This document shows positions 41,168 through 51,309 of a DNA stretch of 64,000 nt, one piece after another. The position numbers and the translations under genes were made by a program. Location: contig JANOYR010000263.1 in NCBI GenBank assembly GCA_031428975.1, positions 13,340 to 77,339 on the forward strand. The letters run 5' to 3'. The DNA is from JAAFIP01 sp031428975 (GTDB taxonomy: Bacteria; Pseudomonadota; Gammaproteobacteria; Burkholderiales; Burkholderiaceae_C). Positions within the stretch are counted from its first letter, which is position 1. The number at the start of each line of letters is the position of its first letter. The notes under the pieces were generated by a model. That model worked only from the letters and a program-made list of their open reading frames with translations. It had not been told where the DNA came from and searched no databases.

Positions 41168-42706
41168 ATGACATCAGAAGGGCTAATTTCTGCGCAACGG
41201 CGCGTGTTCATAGCAGCCGCAACAGCCGCTATGACGATGCACGGTTATGCGCAAAATTTGGCTGCCACCCCACGCGCTTTACTGATTGGCAACACCCGCT
41301 ATCGCCCCAGCAGCCAAAACATCATGACTGCACACAAAAATGTGCGTGACATAGAAGATGCTCTGAGTGAGCTGGGCTACCGTTGCGACACTATTTTTAA
41401 CGCCAACAAAGCCCAAGTGCTCAATGGCCTTGATACCATGCTGGCATCAGCCGCAGCAGATGCCCCTGCCCTCGTCTATTTTTGCGGCCATGGCGTAAAC
41501 AGCCTCAGCAGGGGCGAATACCGCAACTACTGGGTATCGGCAGACGTAGAGCTTAGCCCCCCTGCAGCAGCCGCGCAAGATCCAGCAGTTAGGCGCAAAC
41601 ACTACGAAGACGTGGCCCAGCTGAGTCCGTCGTTAGAAGAAGACGTGTACCCGCGCATGGCCGGTCGGGCCAATGCAACCACCTTCATTGTGATTGATGC
41701 CTGCCGCGATGCCGCCAGCGCCATTGCCGATGCCGACAGCCGCGTGGTGCAGTCGCGCCCGCCACCGGGCTGCATTGTGGGCTACGCCACCCGCCCGGGC
41801 CGCTATGCCTACACCCCCCGCGACTTCAACCAAAACTCTTATTACGCAGAATCCCTGATACGCCAATTGCGCGCTGTGCGCGACGAAGGCGACATGACCC
41901 AACTGCTGCAGCGCGTTCGCCTAGAGGTGCGCGAGCGCGTCAATGGCATTGCCCGCGCTGAGGGCGTGTTGGAGCGACTCTTGGGCCAGCTCGGGCATAA
42001 AGAGGGCTATCTGCAAGAGCCAGATTTTGCATCCAGCCTGCCAGGCAGGGGGCTGTTGCGCCCCGTAGCCTTGCTGGCTGTCCCTGCCAAGCCTGTGGCC
42101 GCACCTGCGCCTGTACCAGCGCCAGTGGCCGCTGCAATGCCGCCGTCTGGCGCACTACCCTCCTCAGCGCCTGTTGCGCCCCCCATAGCCGTCGTGTACG
42201 TAGCCCCCATTGCATTGCCAACGGTGGCAGCCGATACCACCGCGTGGGCTCAGGTAGAAGCCATTACAGATCTGGCCGAAGCTGAAAAAGCCACTACCGA
42301 TTTTTTGCAGCGCTTTCCAAGCAGCGCCCTCAAGGCCAACGCCACCATCCGCCTAGAAGACATCCGCAAAGTGCGCGATGCCGCCCGCCGTTCGCGAGTG
42401 CTGCGCACTGCCTTGGTGATCTCCGACACCAGCCCTGTGCGCAACGACTACCGTGCCGCCTTGCAGGGCGACAAATTCGCCGCTCAGCGCGTGGCAGAAG
42501 CCGTGGCCAAATCACCAGCGTTGGGTGACAGCGCCACCGCCCAGCGCTGGTTGCAGTTTTCTGCCGAGCTAGGCAACGGCATAGCTGCCTACGAAGCCTC
42601 ACGCCAGTTCAATGCCCAAAACCTGATTCAAGAAGCCAGCTATTACCTAGCGCTGGCCGAGACCAACGGCTACCGCCCGCCACGCGATTTTGACACCCGC
42701 AAATAA
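41168..42706 (+). CDS. exported caspase-like (C14) peptidase 1
   Basis: A 512-residue protein with an N-terminal RR-hydrophobic export signal (AQRRVFIAAATAAMTMHGYAQ, possibly Tat-type) and a caspase p20-like domain (about 35-270). It opens with PRALLIGNTRY. The catalytic His108 lies in YFCGHG, and Cys179 in IDACRD, each after a hydrophobic strand. Between them it carries an insert rich in Pro/Ala. After the domain comes a Pro/Ala linker (about 300-355), then EAEKATTDFLQRFPSSALKANA and a Sel1/TPR-like helical tail. Caspase-fold peptidases cleave after Arg, Lys or Asp; specificity here is unknown. The gene overlaps the region just before tpsB and is part of the TPS operon. Confidence 0.88.
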   Translation: MTSEGLISAQRRVFIAAATAAMTMHGYAQNLAATPRALLIGNTRYRPSSQNIMTAHKNVRDIEDALSELGYRCDTIFNANKAQVLNGLDTMLASAAADAPALVYFCGHGVNSLSRGEYRNYWVSADVELSPPAAAAQDPAVRRKHYEDVAQLSPSLEEDVYPRMAGRANATTFIVIDACRDAASAIADADSRVVQSRPPPGCIVGYATRPGRYAYTPRDFNQNSYYAESLIRQLRAVRDEGDMTQLLQRVRLEVRERVNGIARAEGVLERLLGQLGHKEGYLQEPDFASSLPGRGLLRPVALLAVPAKPVAAPAPVPAPVAAAMPPSGALPSSAPVAPPIAVVYVAPIALPTVAADTTAWAQVEAITDLAEAEKATTDFLQRFPSSALKANATIRLEDIRKVRDAARRSRVLRTALVISDTSPVRNDYRAALQGDKFAAQRVAEAVAKSPALGDSATAQRWLQFSAELGNGIAAYEASRQFNAQNLIQEASYYLALAETNGYRPPRDFDTRK

Positions 42707-42764
42707 CCCCATTGCTCTACCCATTTCACCCTATCAGTCAGCCAAAACCAAAGAGGAAACTAGC

Positions 42765-44537
42765 ATGAAACGACAACTACTGAGCCCCCCTATCCGCACA
42801 CAACGCGCCGGCCATTCCTTGCGTATTGCGCTAGCCCTTAGCCCGGTGGCGCTGTGTATAACGGCGATGGCACAAACTGCTCCCGACGCTGGCCGCGTAC
42901 TGGACGGGCTCAAAGCCCCCATCATCATGGTGCCTCCCCACGCAGACTTGAATATTCAAAACAACACCCCCGTCAAAAAGCTCGCTGGTCCTGCCACAGG
43001 CGTGGGTCCAAAAATCAAAATATCAGGCTTTAGCATCAGTGGTGTCACAGTGCCCATCAAGGCTGACATTGCGTCACTTCTAGCTAAATACCTTGGCCCC
43101 GAGCGCACATTTGACGACATTGAAGCCGCCGCCGAGGCCTTGCGTACCGCCATTCGTCAAGAAGGCTTGTTTTTGGCTCAGGTCGATATTCCTCCGCAAA
43201 AGTCTGTAGACGGTATGGTCGAGCTGCGCGTGTTGGAAGGCCGCCTAGACGTGGTGGAGCTTACGCCCCTGCCCGAAGGGGTTTTGGTCAACAAAGAGCA
43301 AATTGATGTGATCTTGGCCAAGCTCCAGCCCGGCGATTTGCTCACCGTGGGTAGCATTGAGCGCGTTTTATTCTTGCTCTCAGATTTGCGCGGCATCAAT
43401 GTCGGATCGGTTATTGCACCGGGTGCAAAGCCTGGCACCGCTAAGTTAATTGTGACCGTGACCCCAGGCCAGCGGTTTGAAAAAAATGTCGATTTCGACA
43501 ATTTTGGCTCCGTCTACACTGGCGAACATCGCCTGAGCGGCTCTTTTTCAGTCAATTCGCCCTTTGGCCGAGGCGACTTGCTCAAGCTCAGCACCAACTT
43601 GTCTACCACTGGAGGCGTAGCATTTGTACGCGCGGCTTACCAAAGCCCCGTGGGCGGCTCTGGCCTCAAGCTAGGCGCGGCTGTGTCAGCACTCAAATAC
43701 AAGCTGGGCACGGACGCATTCGCCCCCTTGGATGCCAGCGGCAACGCTACCGTGCTCAGCGCCTTTGCGCTCTACCCGGTGATCCGCAACCGCAATTTCA
43801 ACACCTTCTTTCAGGCCAATATAGACAGCCGTAAATTCCAAGACCTGCAAAAAGCATTGACCGTGGACAACAAAAAGCATTCCGATGTTCTTACTTTGGG
43901 CCTGGTTGGTGATTCACGCGATCAATTCGCCAAAGGCGGTATCAACAACTTTTCAGTGGGCCTTACGGCGGGTAGCATCGGCATAGACACCCCTGTGCAG
44001 TTGGCAGCTGACCAAGCCGCTACAGGTCGCAAAACCAATGGCAGCTTCAGTAAGATCAGTTACGGCCTAGGCCGCCAGCAGCTCCTGTGGAGCGCCGCCG
44101 ACAACGCGCAAGACCGCATGGTGGTCTATGTTTCATGGCAAGGACAGCGCGCTGCCAAAAACCTCGACAACTCAGAAAAGCTCAGCTTAGGCGGTGCCAC
44201 TGGCGTGCGCGGCTACGCCGGCGGCGAAGCCACCGGCGACAGCGGCGATTTGTTGAGCTGGGAGCTGCGCAAAAACATCGTCAGTGACAAAATCAAAGGC
44301 GATTTCGTTGTGTCATTGTTTGGCGACTATGGCCGCTCCAAAATCAACCACAGCCCGCTGGCCACTGACTTGATCAACACCGTCAGTTTGGTAAGCCACG
44401 GCGTAGGCTTGGCATGGTCTATTCCCGACAACTTCTTAATCAAAGCATCGCTGGCATGGCGCGGCTCATATGCGCCCGTGTCGGATCCCGACGGCCGCCG
44501 CTCACGCCTGTATTTCAGTCTCAACAAAACGCTGTAA
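42765..44537 (+). CDS. TpsB two-partner secretion outer-membrane transporter (ShlB/FhaC/HecB family)
   Basis: A 590-residue Omp85-superfamily transporter. A signal peptide ends near ITAMAQ, residue 36. A POTRA domain (about 83-160; IKISGFSISGVTVPIKADIAS) and a second POTRA-like region (EGRLDVVELTPLPEGVLVNKEQI) follow, then a C-terminal 16-strand barrel. The barrel carries the conserved loop-6 motif VRGY (about 481-484, in LGGATGVRGYAGG) and ends in SRLYFSLNKTL. ATG 42765 follows the ribosome site aaagagg. The frame is open further upstream, overlapping the caspase gene, but without a signal context. It should secrete the TpsA protein encoded next. Confidence 0.94.
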   Translation: MKRQLLSPPIRTQRAGHSLRIALALSPVALCITAMAQTAPDAGRVLDGLKAPIIMVPPHADLNIQNNTPVKKLAGPATGVGPKIKISGFSISGVTVPIKADIASLLAKYLGPERTFDDIEAAAEALRTAIRQEGLFLAQVDIPPQKSVDGMVELRVLEGRLDVVELTPLPEGVLVNKEQIDVILAKLQPGDLLTVGSIERVLFLLSDLRGINVGSVIAPGAKPGTAKLIVTVTPGQRFEKNVDFDNFGSVYTGEHRLSGSFSVNSPFGRGDLLKLSTNLSTTGGVAFVRAAYQSPVGGSGLKLGAAVSALKYKLGTDAFAPLDASGNATVLSAFALYPVIRNRNFNTFFQANIDSRKFQDLQKALTVDNKKHSDVLTLGLVGDSRDQFAKGGINNFSVGLTAGSIGIDTPVQLAADQAATGRKTNGSFSKISYGLGRQQLLWSAADNAQDRMVVYVSWQGQRAAKNLDNSEKLSLGGATGVRGYAGGEATGDSGDLLSWELRKNIVSDKIKGDFVVSLFGDYGRSKINHSPLATDLINTVSLVSHGVGLAWSIPDNFLIKASLAWRGSYAPVSDPDGRRSRLYFSLNKTL

Positions 44538-44581
44538 CCCCATACCGCCCCATTCACACACCAATTTAGAGGGACACCACC

Positions 44582-47500
44582 ATGAACAACAATCTATTTC
44601 GTCTAGTCTTCAGCAAAAAACTCGGCATGCTTGTGGCAGTGGCCGAAACCACATCCAGCCAAGGTAAAGCCGCCGCTGGTGAGCGCACTGGTGCTGCGGG
44701 CTTGGTAGCCCACTTGCGACCCATGGCGGCAGCCACTTTGGCCGCTACCGGCGCGTTATTAGGACTGTCATTGGTTCAGCTGGCTTTCGCCCAAAACCTG
44801 CCCAGCGGCGGAGTAGTGCAAGCTGGCCAAGCCAACATTACCAGCCCCAGCAGCACCAGCCTCGTGGTGCAGCAGCAAAGCCAGCGTGCCGTGATTGACT
44901 GGCAAAACTTCTCGGTGGGCAAGGGCTACAAGGTGCAGTTTGTACAGCCGGGCACCAGCAGCATTGTGATGAACCGCGTGGTGGGCAGCGAGCAAAGTCA
45001 AATTTTTGGCCAGCTCACGGCCAATGGCGGCGTGTTTTTAACCAACACCAATGGCATATTGTTTGGTGCAGGCTCGCAAATTGATGTGGGCCATTTTGTG
45101 GGCAGCACGCTTGGCATGGGCACCGCTGACTTCATGGCGGGCAAATCCACCTTCAGCGGCAATTCAAGCGCATCGGTGATCAACCACGGCAGCATCAGCG
45201 GCACCAGCGTGGCCTTGGTGGCTGCCCAAGTGGTCAACAGCGGCTCCATCAGCACGCCCGGCGGCACCACCGCTCTGGCTGCTGGCCAGAGCGTAGACCT
45301 CGACTTTAATGGCGATAAACTCTTGGCCGTGCGTGTGAACGTGGGCAGCGAGGGCGGCTCCATCAAGCACAGCGGCATTATCAGCGCCGACGGCGCAGGC
45401 AGCGTCATCATGACAGCCGCCGCCAAAGATGCTCTGCTCAACACCGCCATCAACGTGACTGGCCGCATCAGCGCCAAAGGCATCAGCACCAAGGGTGGTG
45501 AGGTGTATTTGGACAGCGGAGCTGGGGGGACTACGGAGCTGAAAGGTGCGGGTATTGATGCACTCTCAGCGCAAAGTGGCGGCGGCAAGGTGACTATTTT
45601 GGGCAACCGCGTGGGCTTATTGGGGGCGACAGACATAGACGCATCGGGCGCATCAGGCGGCGGCCAAGTGCTGGTGGGAGGTAATTGGCAAGGCAAGGGC
45701 ACGGAGCGCAATGCATTGGTAAGTTTTGCAGACACGCAAGTGACCATACAAGCCAATGCCAATAGTGTCGGCGACGGTGGCAAGGTGGTGGTGTGGGCAG
45801 ATGGTGCAACCATCTACAAAGGCAATATTTCAGCCAAAGGTGGCAGTGTATCGGGCAATGGGGGCAACGTAGAGGTGTCGGGTAAGCAGTATTTGTCTTA
45901 TGAGGGCAAAGTTGATGCAAGTGCTGCCAACGGAAATTTAGGCACACTTTTACTTGATCCCGATTCCATCACCATCAATAGCAGCACTCCCAATCTTGAC
46001 GGATCAAAATCGGGTACCAGTGATCTGGGCGATGATATTTCCAAAATCACTTACACCAATATCGCGGCTTCAGACTTCGGTACAGCGAATAGCGTGATTA
46101 CAAACACTGCGCTGGTAACGCAACTCAATAGTGCCAGTGTATCTTTGGCGGCTAACAATACGATCACTGTAAATGCCGATGTCAATGCAGCTGCGAATGG
46201 TAAAAGCCTCAGCTTAAAAGCACCCACTATTAATCTAAATGCCGATATCAGCACTAAAAATAGAGACATTGATTTTGACGGAGCCGTGACGCTTGGAGGC
46301 GTAGGCTTGCGCACGCTCAACGCGGGTACTGCGAACATCACCGTAATAGGTGCCATCACTGGTGCTGGGCACGACCTAACCACCACAGCCGGCGGCACTA
46401 GACTTTACGGTGCGGCGTCTGGTCTCGGTGCATTAACTGCTACCAATCTCGAGACCCGTGCTGTGACGGCTACCAGTGTGACGGCCACAGGCAACACCAA
46501 GATAGGTGGTGATATCACCACCAGTGCGGGTCAGACATATGGGAATGTCACACTTGTAAATCACAGCACGCTTAAAGATACCAATAACACTGCATTGACT
46601 CTAGGAGACATCACTGGGGCCAGCCTGCGTTTGGGTCTGAGCACTACAGGCGGCACAACAGCTGGGGTGGTTAACGTCATGGGTTTAAGAACAAATGGAG
46701 CACTGGCTGCTACGAGTGTCACCACAGGTGTGAATTACGCCTTCTTGGGAGGTAATGTCACAACGACCGGCGATCAAAATTACACCTTAACAGCTCTTAC
46801 AGCAGGGGTAACCATCGCTACTGGCACTGGAAATGGCAGTATGGGTACCATCGACGGTGGGGCTGCCAATAATCTAACCTTTACTGGCAAGGGTAACTTT
46901 ACCATCGGTGCGTCTTCGGACTTGGGCGCTGTAACCGCCACTAACTTGACCACCACGGGTAGCTTGGCTGCTGCCAGCGTCAACGTCACTGGCGCTGCCA
47001 CTTTGGGTGGCAATGTCACCACCACAGACAAAGCGGGCCAAACCTATGGTGGTGGTATCACGCTGACTGCCAATACCGCCTTGAATGCTGGCGCAGCCAA
47101 CGCGCTCACACTCAACGGCATCACAGGTGCTGGAAAGAACCTAACGCTCACAGGCTTGGCCAGCACCAGCGGCACAGCCAGTGATATCGGCGCTTTGCGA
47201 GCCAACCAGACATTGACCACCACAGGCAATGTAGGCGCTGCCAGCGTGAACACCACAGGCGCTGCCACCTTGGGTGGCAATGTCACCACCACGGGCAGTG
47301 CAGGCCAAAGCTATGGCGGCGGCATCACGCTGGTAGTCGATACGGCACTGGACGCAGGCGCAGCCAACGCGCTCACACTCAACGGCATCACAGGTGCTGG
47401 AAAGAACCTAACGCTCACAGGCTTGGCCAGCACCAGCGGCACGGTCAGTGATATCGGCGCTTTGCTAGCCAACCAGACATTGACCACCAGAGGCCTTGTA

Positions 47501-50500
47501 GGCGCTGCCAGTGTGAACGTCACAGGCGCTACTACCTTGGGTGGCAATGTGACCACCACCGCAGGGCAGACCTATGCAGGAATCACACTGTCCAGCGATG
47601 CAGTATTGACCGACACAGGCAAAGCAGCCCTGAGTCTAGGCGCGGTCACAGGTGCAGGTAAGAATTTGAACCTGACCACGACTAGTGGCACAACGGCTCT
47701 GGCGATGGCAGGTATCAAGGATCTCAGCACCAATGGGGCTTTGAATGCTACCAGCGTGAACACCACAGGCGCTGCCACCTTGGGCGGCAATGTCACCACC
47801 ACGGGCAAGCAGAACTATGGTGGTAGCACGGCATTAACGGGAGACATCACTCTTACCTCTACGGCATCTGGCGACATCACGGTTAAAGGAGCCACGGGTG
47901 CAAAAACGCTCACTATAAATACAGCGGGGCTTACATCGCTCGATGGCAATTTTAGCAATACCAGCGTTACGACCGATGCGCCCGGCTCGGCCTTTTTGAA
48001 TGTGGGCAGCTCTAGCGCAGTGTTCACTGTTGGCGAAACGAGCCTGTGCGGAACGCTGTCAACCAATGTCAGCACGGGTGTTTGGACAGATTTAACGCTG
48101 TGCGGCAATACCGTCCTAGCGTATGGTGCTGGCACAACGAACATCACCAATTTGACAGGGGCAGGCTTTAACCTTGACATGCAAGGCGCAGGCACACACA
48201 CGATAGGATCGACTGTATCTAGTGTGGGTGCTTTAACCTCAACTAACCTAACCACCACAGGTAATCTAGGCGCTACCAGCGTGAACACCACAGGCGCTGC
48301 CACCTTGGGCGGCAATGTCACCACCACGGGCAGTGCAGGCCAAAGCTATGGCGGCGGCATCACGCTGGCAGTCAATACGGCACTGGACGCAGGCGCAGCC
48401 AACGCGCTCACACTCAACGGCATCACAGGTGCTGGAAAGAACCTAACGCTCACAGGCTTGGCCAGCACCAGCGGCACAGCCAGTGATATCGGCGCTTTGC
48501 TAGCCAACCAGACACTGACCACCACGGGCAATGTAGGCGCTGCCAGTGTGAACGTCACAGGCGCTACTACCTTGGGTGGCAATGTGACCACCACGGGCAC
48601 ACAAAATTATGGTGCAAATATGGCGCTGACTAGCAACGCCATACTCACCTCCACAGGGGCAGGAAACATTAGCGTTAAGGGTGCTACGGGAGCCCAAACA
48701 CTGGTAATCAATACGGCTGGCATCACTGCACTTGAGGGCAATTTCAACAACACCAGCGTCACAACTGATGCGCCCGGCTCGGTGAGCCTCAACGTTGTTG
48801 GTGGTAGTGCGACCATCACCAACAATGAAGCCAGCGTTTGCGGTAACTCCACTACCAGCGGAACGATGAACTTCGGCAGCGCTGTAGTGCTTTGCGGTGA
48901 CACCATACTTACTGCTACTTCTGTGAATTTTGCGAGCACGGTGGACAGCGATGCCACCGCACGCAGTTTGACGGTGAATGCCAGTGGGGCAACTGTATTT
49001 GGGGGATTGGTTGGCAACACTGCGCTTTTGACAAGCCTTACGACAGACGCGGCGGGCACTAGCAGCTCCGTTGGTGTTAAGACGAGTGGTGCTACTAGCT
49101 TGAATGATGACACAACAGTGAGCGGCACTTATACCAACACAGGTTTTACGGCGGCGAAAACAACGGTATTGGCAGGCGATACCATTGTGAATGCTGCGAC
49201 CAGTGCCGTGACTTTCACTGGCGCCGTGAACGCGACGGCCTTGGGTAAACAAAGTTTAACGGTGAACACCGCGGGTGCTACGACGTTCAGTGGTTTGGTG
49301 GGTGCCACGACAGCGCTAAGCAGCCTAATGACTGACGCCAATACTGCTGGAACAAGCAGTTCCGTTGGAGTTACTACCTCTGGCGCTACTACATTTGGCG
49401 ACAATACCAGCGTGACAGGCACATACAGTAACGCGGGTCTCACGGCTTCTGGTACCACCACACTCACGGGTAATACGGTGGTCAACGCAGGCACTGGCAA
49501 CGTGGCTTTTGCAGGCACAGTGAACAGCGATGCCACAGCGCGGACACTGAGCGTCAACAGCACAGGGCTTACCAGCTTTGCGCAAGAAGTGGGCAACATA
49601 AACCCTCTAGCGAGCTTGACCACCAATGCGGGAGGCACTGCCTCGCTGGGTGGTAATGTGAGCACCACAGGGGCTGTGGCCATTGGCGAAGCGGTCACCA
49701 TTGCCAATGCTGTGGCCATCAATGCGGTGGGCATCACGCTCGGCGGCCCAGTGTCGGCGCAAACGGTCACACTGAATGCGGGGGCGGGCAATGTGCTGGC
49801 TACCGATACGGCCAACGACTTCACAGGCGCTGTCAGCAGCACAGGTGCAAACATCAGCCTCAAAGATGCCAACGCCCTAACCCTAGCGGCCACCACGGCC
49901 ACAGGCAACCTGACCCTAGAGAGCACAGGCGCATTGGCCATCAACGGCGATACCAGCGTCACAGGCAATATGCTGGCCACCACCAATGGCACGGGCGCTA
50001 TCACCCAAACCAACAAACTGGTGGTCACGGGCACCACTGGCCTGACGGCTACGGCGCGCGACATCACGCTGGCCAACGCAGCCAACGACTTCACAGGCGC
50101 TGTCAGCAGCACAGGTGCAAATGTGGATCTTAAAGACGCTAACGCGCTGCTGCTGGGTACTACAGCGGCCACAGGCAACCTGACCATCGGCGCCACTGGC
50201 ATCAGCTTTGGCGCTAGCACAGTGGGTGGCAAGCTAGACGTGGTTGCCACAGGTGCAGTAACGCAAACTGGCGCAATAGTAGTGGTGGGCACGACCGTGC
50301 TGACTACAGGCGTGGCCAATATTGAGCTAAGCAACGCGGCCAACAGCTTTGGCGGCGCGGTGGCTATGGCTCTGGGCAGCGGCAGCGCCAAGCTCACCTC
50401 TAGCAAGGCCATTGACTTGGGCACTTCAGACTACGGCACGGCTGCGGTAGCGCTCACGGCGCTTGGCAGTAGTGGCACAGGCTCGGTGATGACTGGGGGC

Positions 50501-51301
50501 ATGGCGGCAGATTCGGGTACGCTCACGGCCAGCAGCAAGGCCAGCTTTAGCCAAAGCGGTGTGCTCAAAAGCGCGGTGGGTGGCAGCTTGGTGTTGGCCT
50601 CACCGGCTGAGGCCGATGTGTTGCTTAACAGTAAAACCAATGACCTCAAAGGCACAGTTGCAACTACCGCTGGCCTGACCAATCCGCTGCGTAATTTCCA
50701 GTTGGTATCTAACCAAGCGGTGATTGGAGCTGGCGGCATCACGGCGCGCAGTGTGGTGTTTGTGGCTGATTCAGTGACCACACCGCGCGCGGCAGATGGT
50801 TCGATTCGTCTGATACAGCGAGGAGATAATTCGGTAGTGCTTACATTCCGTGGGCTAACGGGCATTGGCCAATATGGCTTTGCAGGGGTAGGCAATGGCA
50901 TCTATGTGGACACCAATGACTATGTGGCGGTGATGCCAAATAATGTAGTGACACCGCAATCAGTGGTGTACCTAGAAGGCAACCGCACCTTCAAGCCTGC
51001 CTATGAGTTTGCCAGCGACACCACTTACCGCGTCGTGGTGTACAACGGTGAGGCGGCGGATTCACCCCAGATCCGTGGGGCCCTGAGCTCGGCCATTGCG
51101 CCGCTGCGCGACACCATTAAAGAGCAGCTGTCGGCAGGCTTCTCCAAGGAAAACCTGCGCAAACAGCTTAGCGAAGGTGTGGTGCTGCAAACTGGTGTGG
51201 CTCGCCCTGGCATTGACATAATTGGCAACGCTTTAGAAGCGACCAACTGTGATTCGGATGCGACTGGTTTGGCCTGCGTGGGCAGCAGTGGCGGTGAATA
51301 A
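44582..51301 (+). CDS. TpsA filamentous haemagglutinin-like exoprotein
   Basis: A 2239-residue two-partner secretion substrate. The N-terminus is an extended signal peptide of the ESPR type (NLFRLVFSKKLGMLVAVAE), with cleavage near residue 70 (LAFAQ). The TPS secretion domain follows (about 71-300): QRAVIDWQNFSVGKGYKVQF, NTNGILFGAGSQIDVG. The body is a Gly/Thr/Ala/Asn-rich beta-helix with repeated GNVTTT and TGAATLGG units, including three near-identical 87-89-residue blocks. The C-terminus (about 2080-2239) is a distinct non-repetitive domain and ends with two Cys (2223 and 2232) ten residues apart, as in HMW1-type adhesins that stay anchored to their TpsB. No toxin domain is seen. The ribosome site agaggg precedes the ATG. 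Confidence 0.92.
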   Translation: MNNNLFRLVFSKKLGMLVAVAETTSSQGKAAAGERTGAAGLVAHLRPMAAATLAATGALLGLSLVQLAFAQNLPSGGVVQAGQANITSPSSTSLVVQQQSQRAVIDWQNFSVGKGYKVQFVQPGTSSIVMNRVVGSEQSQIFGQLTANGGVFLTNTNGILFGAGSQIDVGHFVGSTLGMGTADFMAGKSTFSGNSSASVINHGSISGTSVALVAAQVVNSGSISTPGGTTALAAGQSVDLDFNGDKLLAVRVNVGSEGGSIKHSGIISADGAGSVIMTAAAKDALLNTAINVTGRISAKGISTKGGEVYLDSGAGGTTELKGAGIDALSAQSGGGKVTILGNRVGLLGATDIDASGASGGGQVLVGGNWQGKGTERNALVSFADTQVTIQANANSVGDGGKVVVWADGATIYKGNISAKGGSVSGNGGNVEVSGKQYLSYEGKVDASAANGNLGTLLLDPDSITINSSTPNLDGSKSGTSDLGDDISKITYTNIAASDFGTANSVITNTALVTQLNSASVSLAANNTITVNADVNAAANGKSLSLKAPTINLNADISTKNRDIDFDGAVTLGGVGLRTLNAGTANITVIGAITGAGHDLTTTAGGTRLYGAASGLGALTATNLETRAVTATSVTATGNTKIGGDITTSAGQTYGNVTLVNHSTLKDTNNTALTLGDITGASLRLGLSTTGGTTAGVVNVMGLRTNGALAATSVTTGVNYAFLGGNVTTTGDQNYTLTALTAGVTIATGTGNGSMGTIDGGAANNLTFTGKGNFTIGASSDLGAVTATNLTTTGSLAAASVNVTGAATLGGNVTTTDKAGQTYGGGITLTANTALNAGAANALTLNGITGAGKNLTLTGLASTSGTASDIGALRANQTLTTTGNVGAASVNTTGAATLGGNVTTTGSAGQSYGGGITLVVDTALDAGAANALTLNGITGAGKNLTLTGLASTSGTVSDIGALLANQTLTTRGLVGAASVNVTGATTLGGNVTTTAGQTYAGITLSSDAVLTDTGKAALSLGAVTGAGKNLNLTTTSGTTALAMAGIKDLSTNGALNATSVNTTGAATLGGNVTTTGKQNYGGSTALTGDITLTSTASGDITVKGATGAKTLTINTAGLTSLDGNFSNTSVTTDAPGSAFLNVGSSSAVFTVGETSLCGTLSTNVSTGVWTDLTLCGNTVLAYGAGTTNITNLTGAGFNLDMQGAGTHTIGSTVSSVGALTSTNLTTTGNLGATSVNTTGAATLGGNVTTTGSAGQSYGGGITLAVNTALDAGAANALTLNGITGAGKNLTLTGLASTSGTASDIGALLANQTLTTTGNVGAASVNVTGATTLGGNVTTTGTQNYGANMALTSNAILTSTGAGNISVKGATGAQTLVINTAGITALEGNFNNTSVTTDAPGSVSLNVVGGSATITNNEASVCGNSTTSGTMNFGSAVVLCGDTILTATSVNFASTVDSDATARSLTVNASGATVFGGLVGNTALLTSLTTDAAGTSSSVGVKTSGATSLNDDTTVSGTYTNTGFTAAKTTVLAGDTIVNAATSAVTFTGAVNATALGKQSLTVNTAGATTFSGLVGATTALSSLMTDANTAGTSSSVGVTTSGATTFGDNTSVTGTYSNAGLTASGTTTLTGNTVVNAGTGNVAFAGTVNSDATARTLSVNSTGLTSFAQEVGNINPLASLTTNAGGTASLGGNVSTTGAVAIGEAVTIANAVAINAVGITLGGPVSAQTVTLNAGAGNVLATDTANDFTGAVSSTGANISLKDANALTLAATTATGNLTLESTGALAINGDTSVTGNMLATTNGTGAITQTNKLVVTGTTGLTATARDITLANAANDFTGAVSSTGANVDLKDANALLLGTTAATGNLTIGATGISFGASTVGGKLDVVATGAVTQTGAIVVVGTTVLTTGVANIELSNAANSFGGAVAMALGSGSAKLTSSKAIDLGTSDYGTAAVALTALGSSGTGSVMTGGMAADSGTLTASSKASFSQSGVLKSAVGGSLVLASPAEADVLLNSKTNDLKGTVATTAGLTNPLRNFQLVSNQAVIGAGGITARSVVFVADSVTTPRAADGSIRLIQRGDNSVVLTFRGLTGIGQYGFAGVGNGIYVDTNDYVAVMPNNVVTPQSVVYLEGNRTFKPAYEFASDTTYRVVVYNGEAADSPQIRGALSSAIAPLRDTIKEQLSAGFSKENLRKQLSEGVVLQTGVARPGIDIIGNALEATNCDSDATGLACVGSSGGE
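47040..47571 (+). repeat. tandem 267-bp coding repeats in tpsA
   Basis: Two adjacent units offset by 267 bases (for example aacgcgctcacactcaacgg at 47099 and 47366), with long identical stretches. A third unit, 1035 bases further on (48346-48606), is nearly identical to the second, including the preceding gggcagtgcaggccaaagc. Such near-identity within one gene favours recombination and length variation. Confidence 0.85.
48346..48606 (+). repeat. third copy of the tpsA 267-bp coding repeat
   Basis: Matches 47311-47571 almost base for base at a constant offset of 1035 bases. The two are separated by unrelated beta-helix sequence with NFSNTSVTTDAPGS, itself repeated later. Confidence 0.85.
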
Positions 51302-51309
51302 TCGGCGGT

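Noticed and set aside
47040..48606. Direct repeats considered as a CRISPR-like array
   Set aside because: Units are about 267 bases, lie in a continuous coding frame and have no short repeat/spacer structure.
49129..50424. Long minus-strand open frame (431 codons) and several 70-170-codon frames opposite tpsA
   Set aside because: They mirror the Gly/Thr/Ala-rich repeats of tpsA, give low-complexity Val/Pro/Ala products, and have no ribosome sites or recognisable domains.
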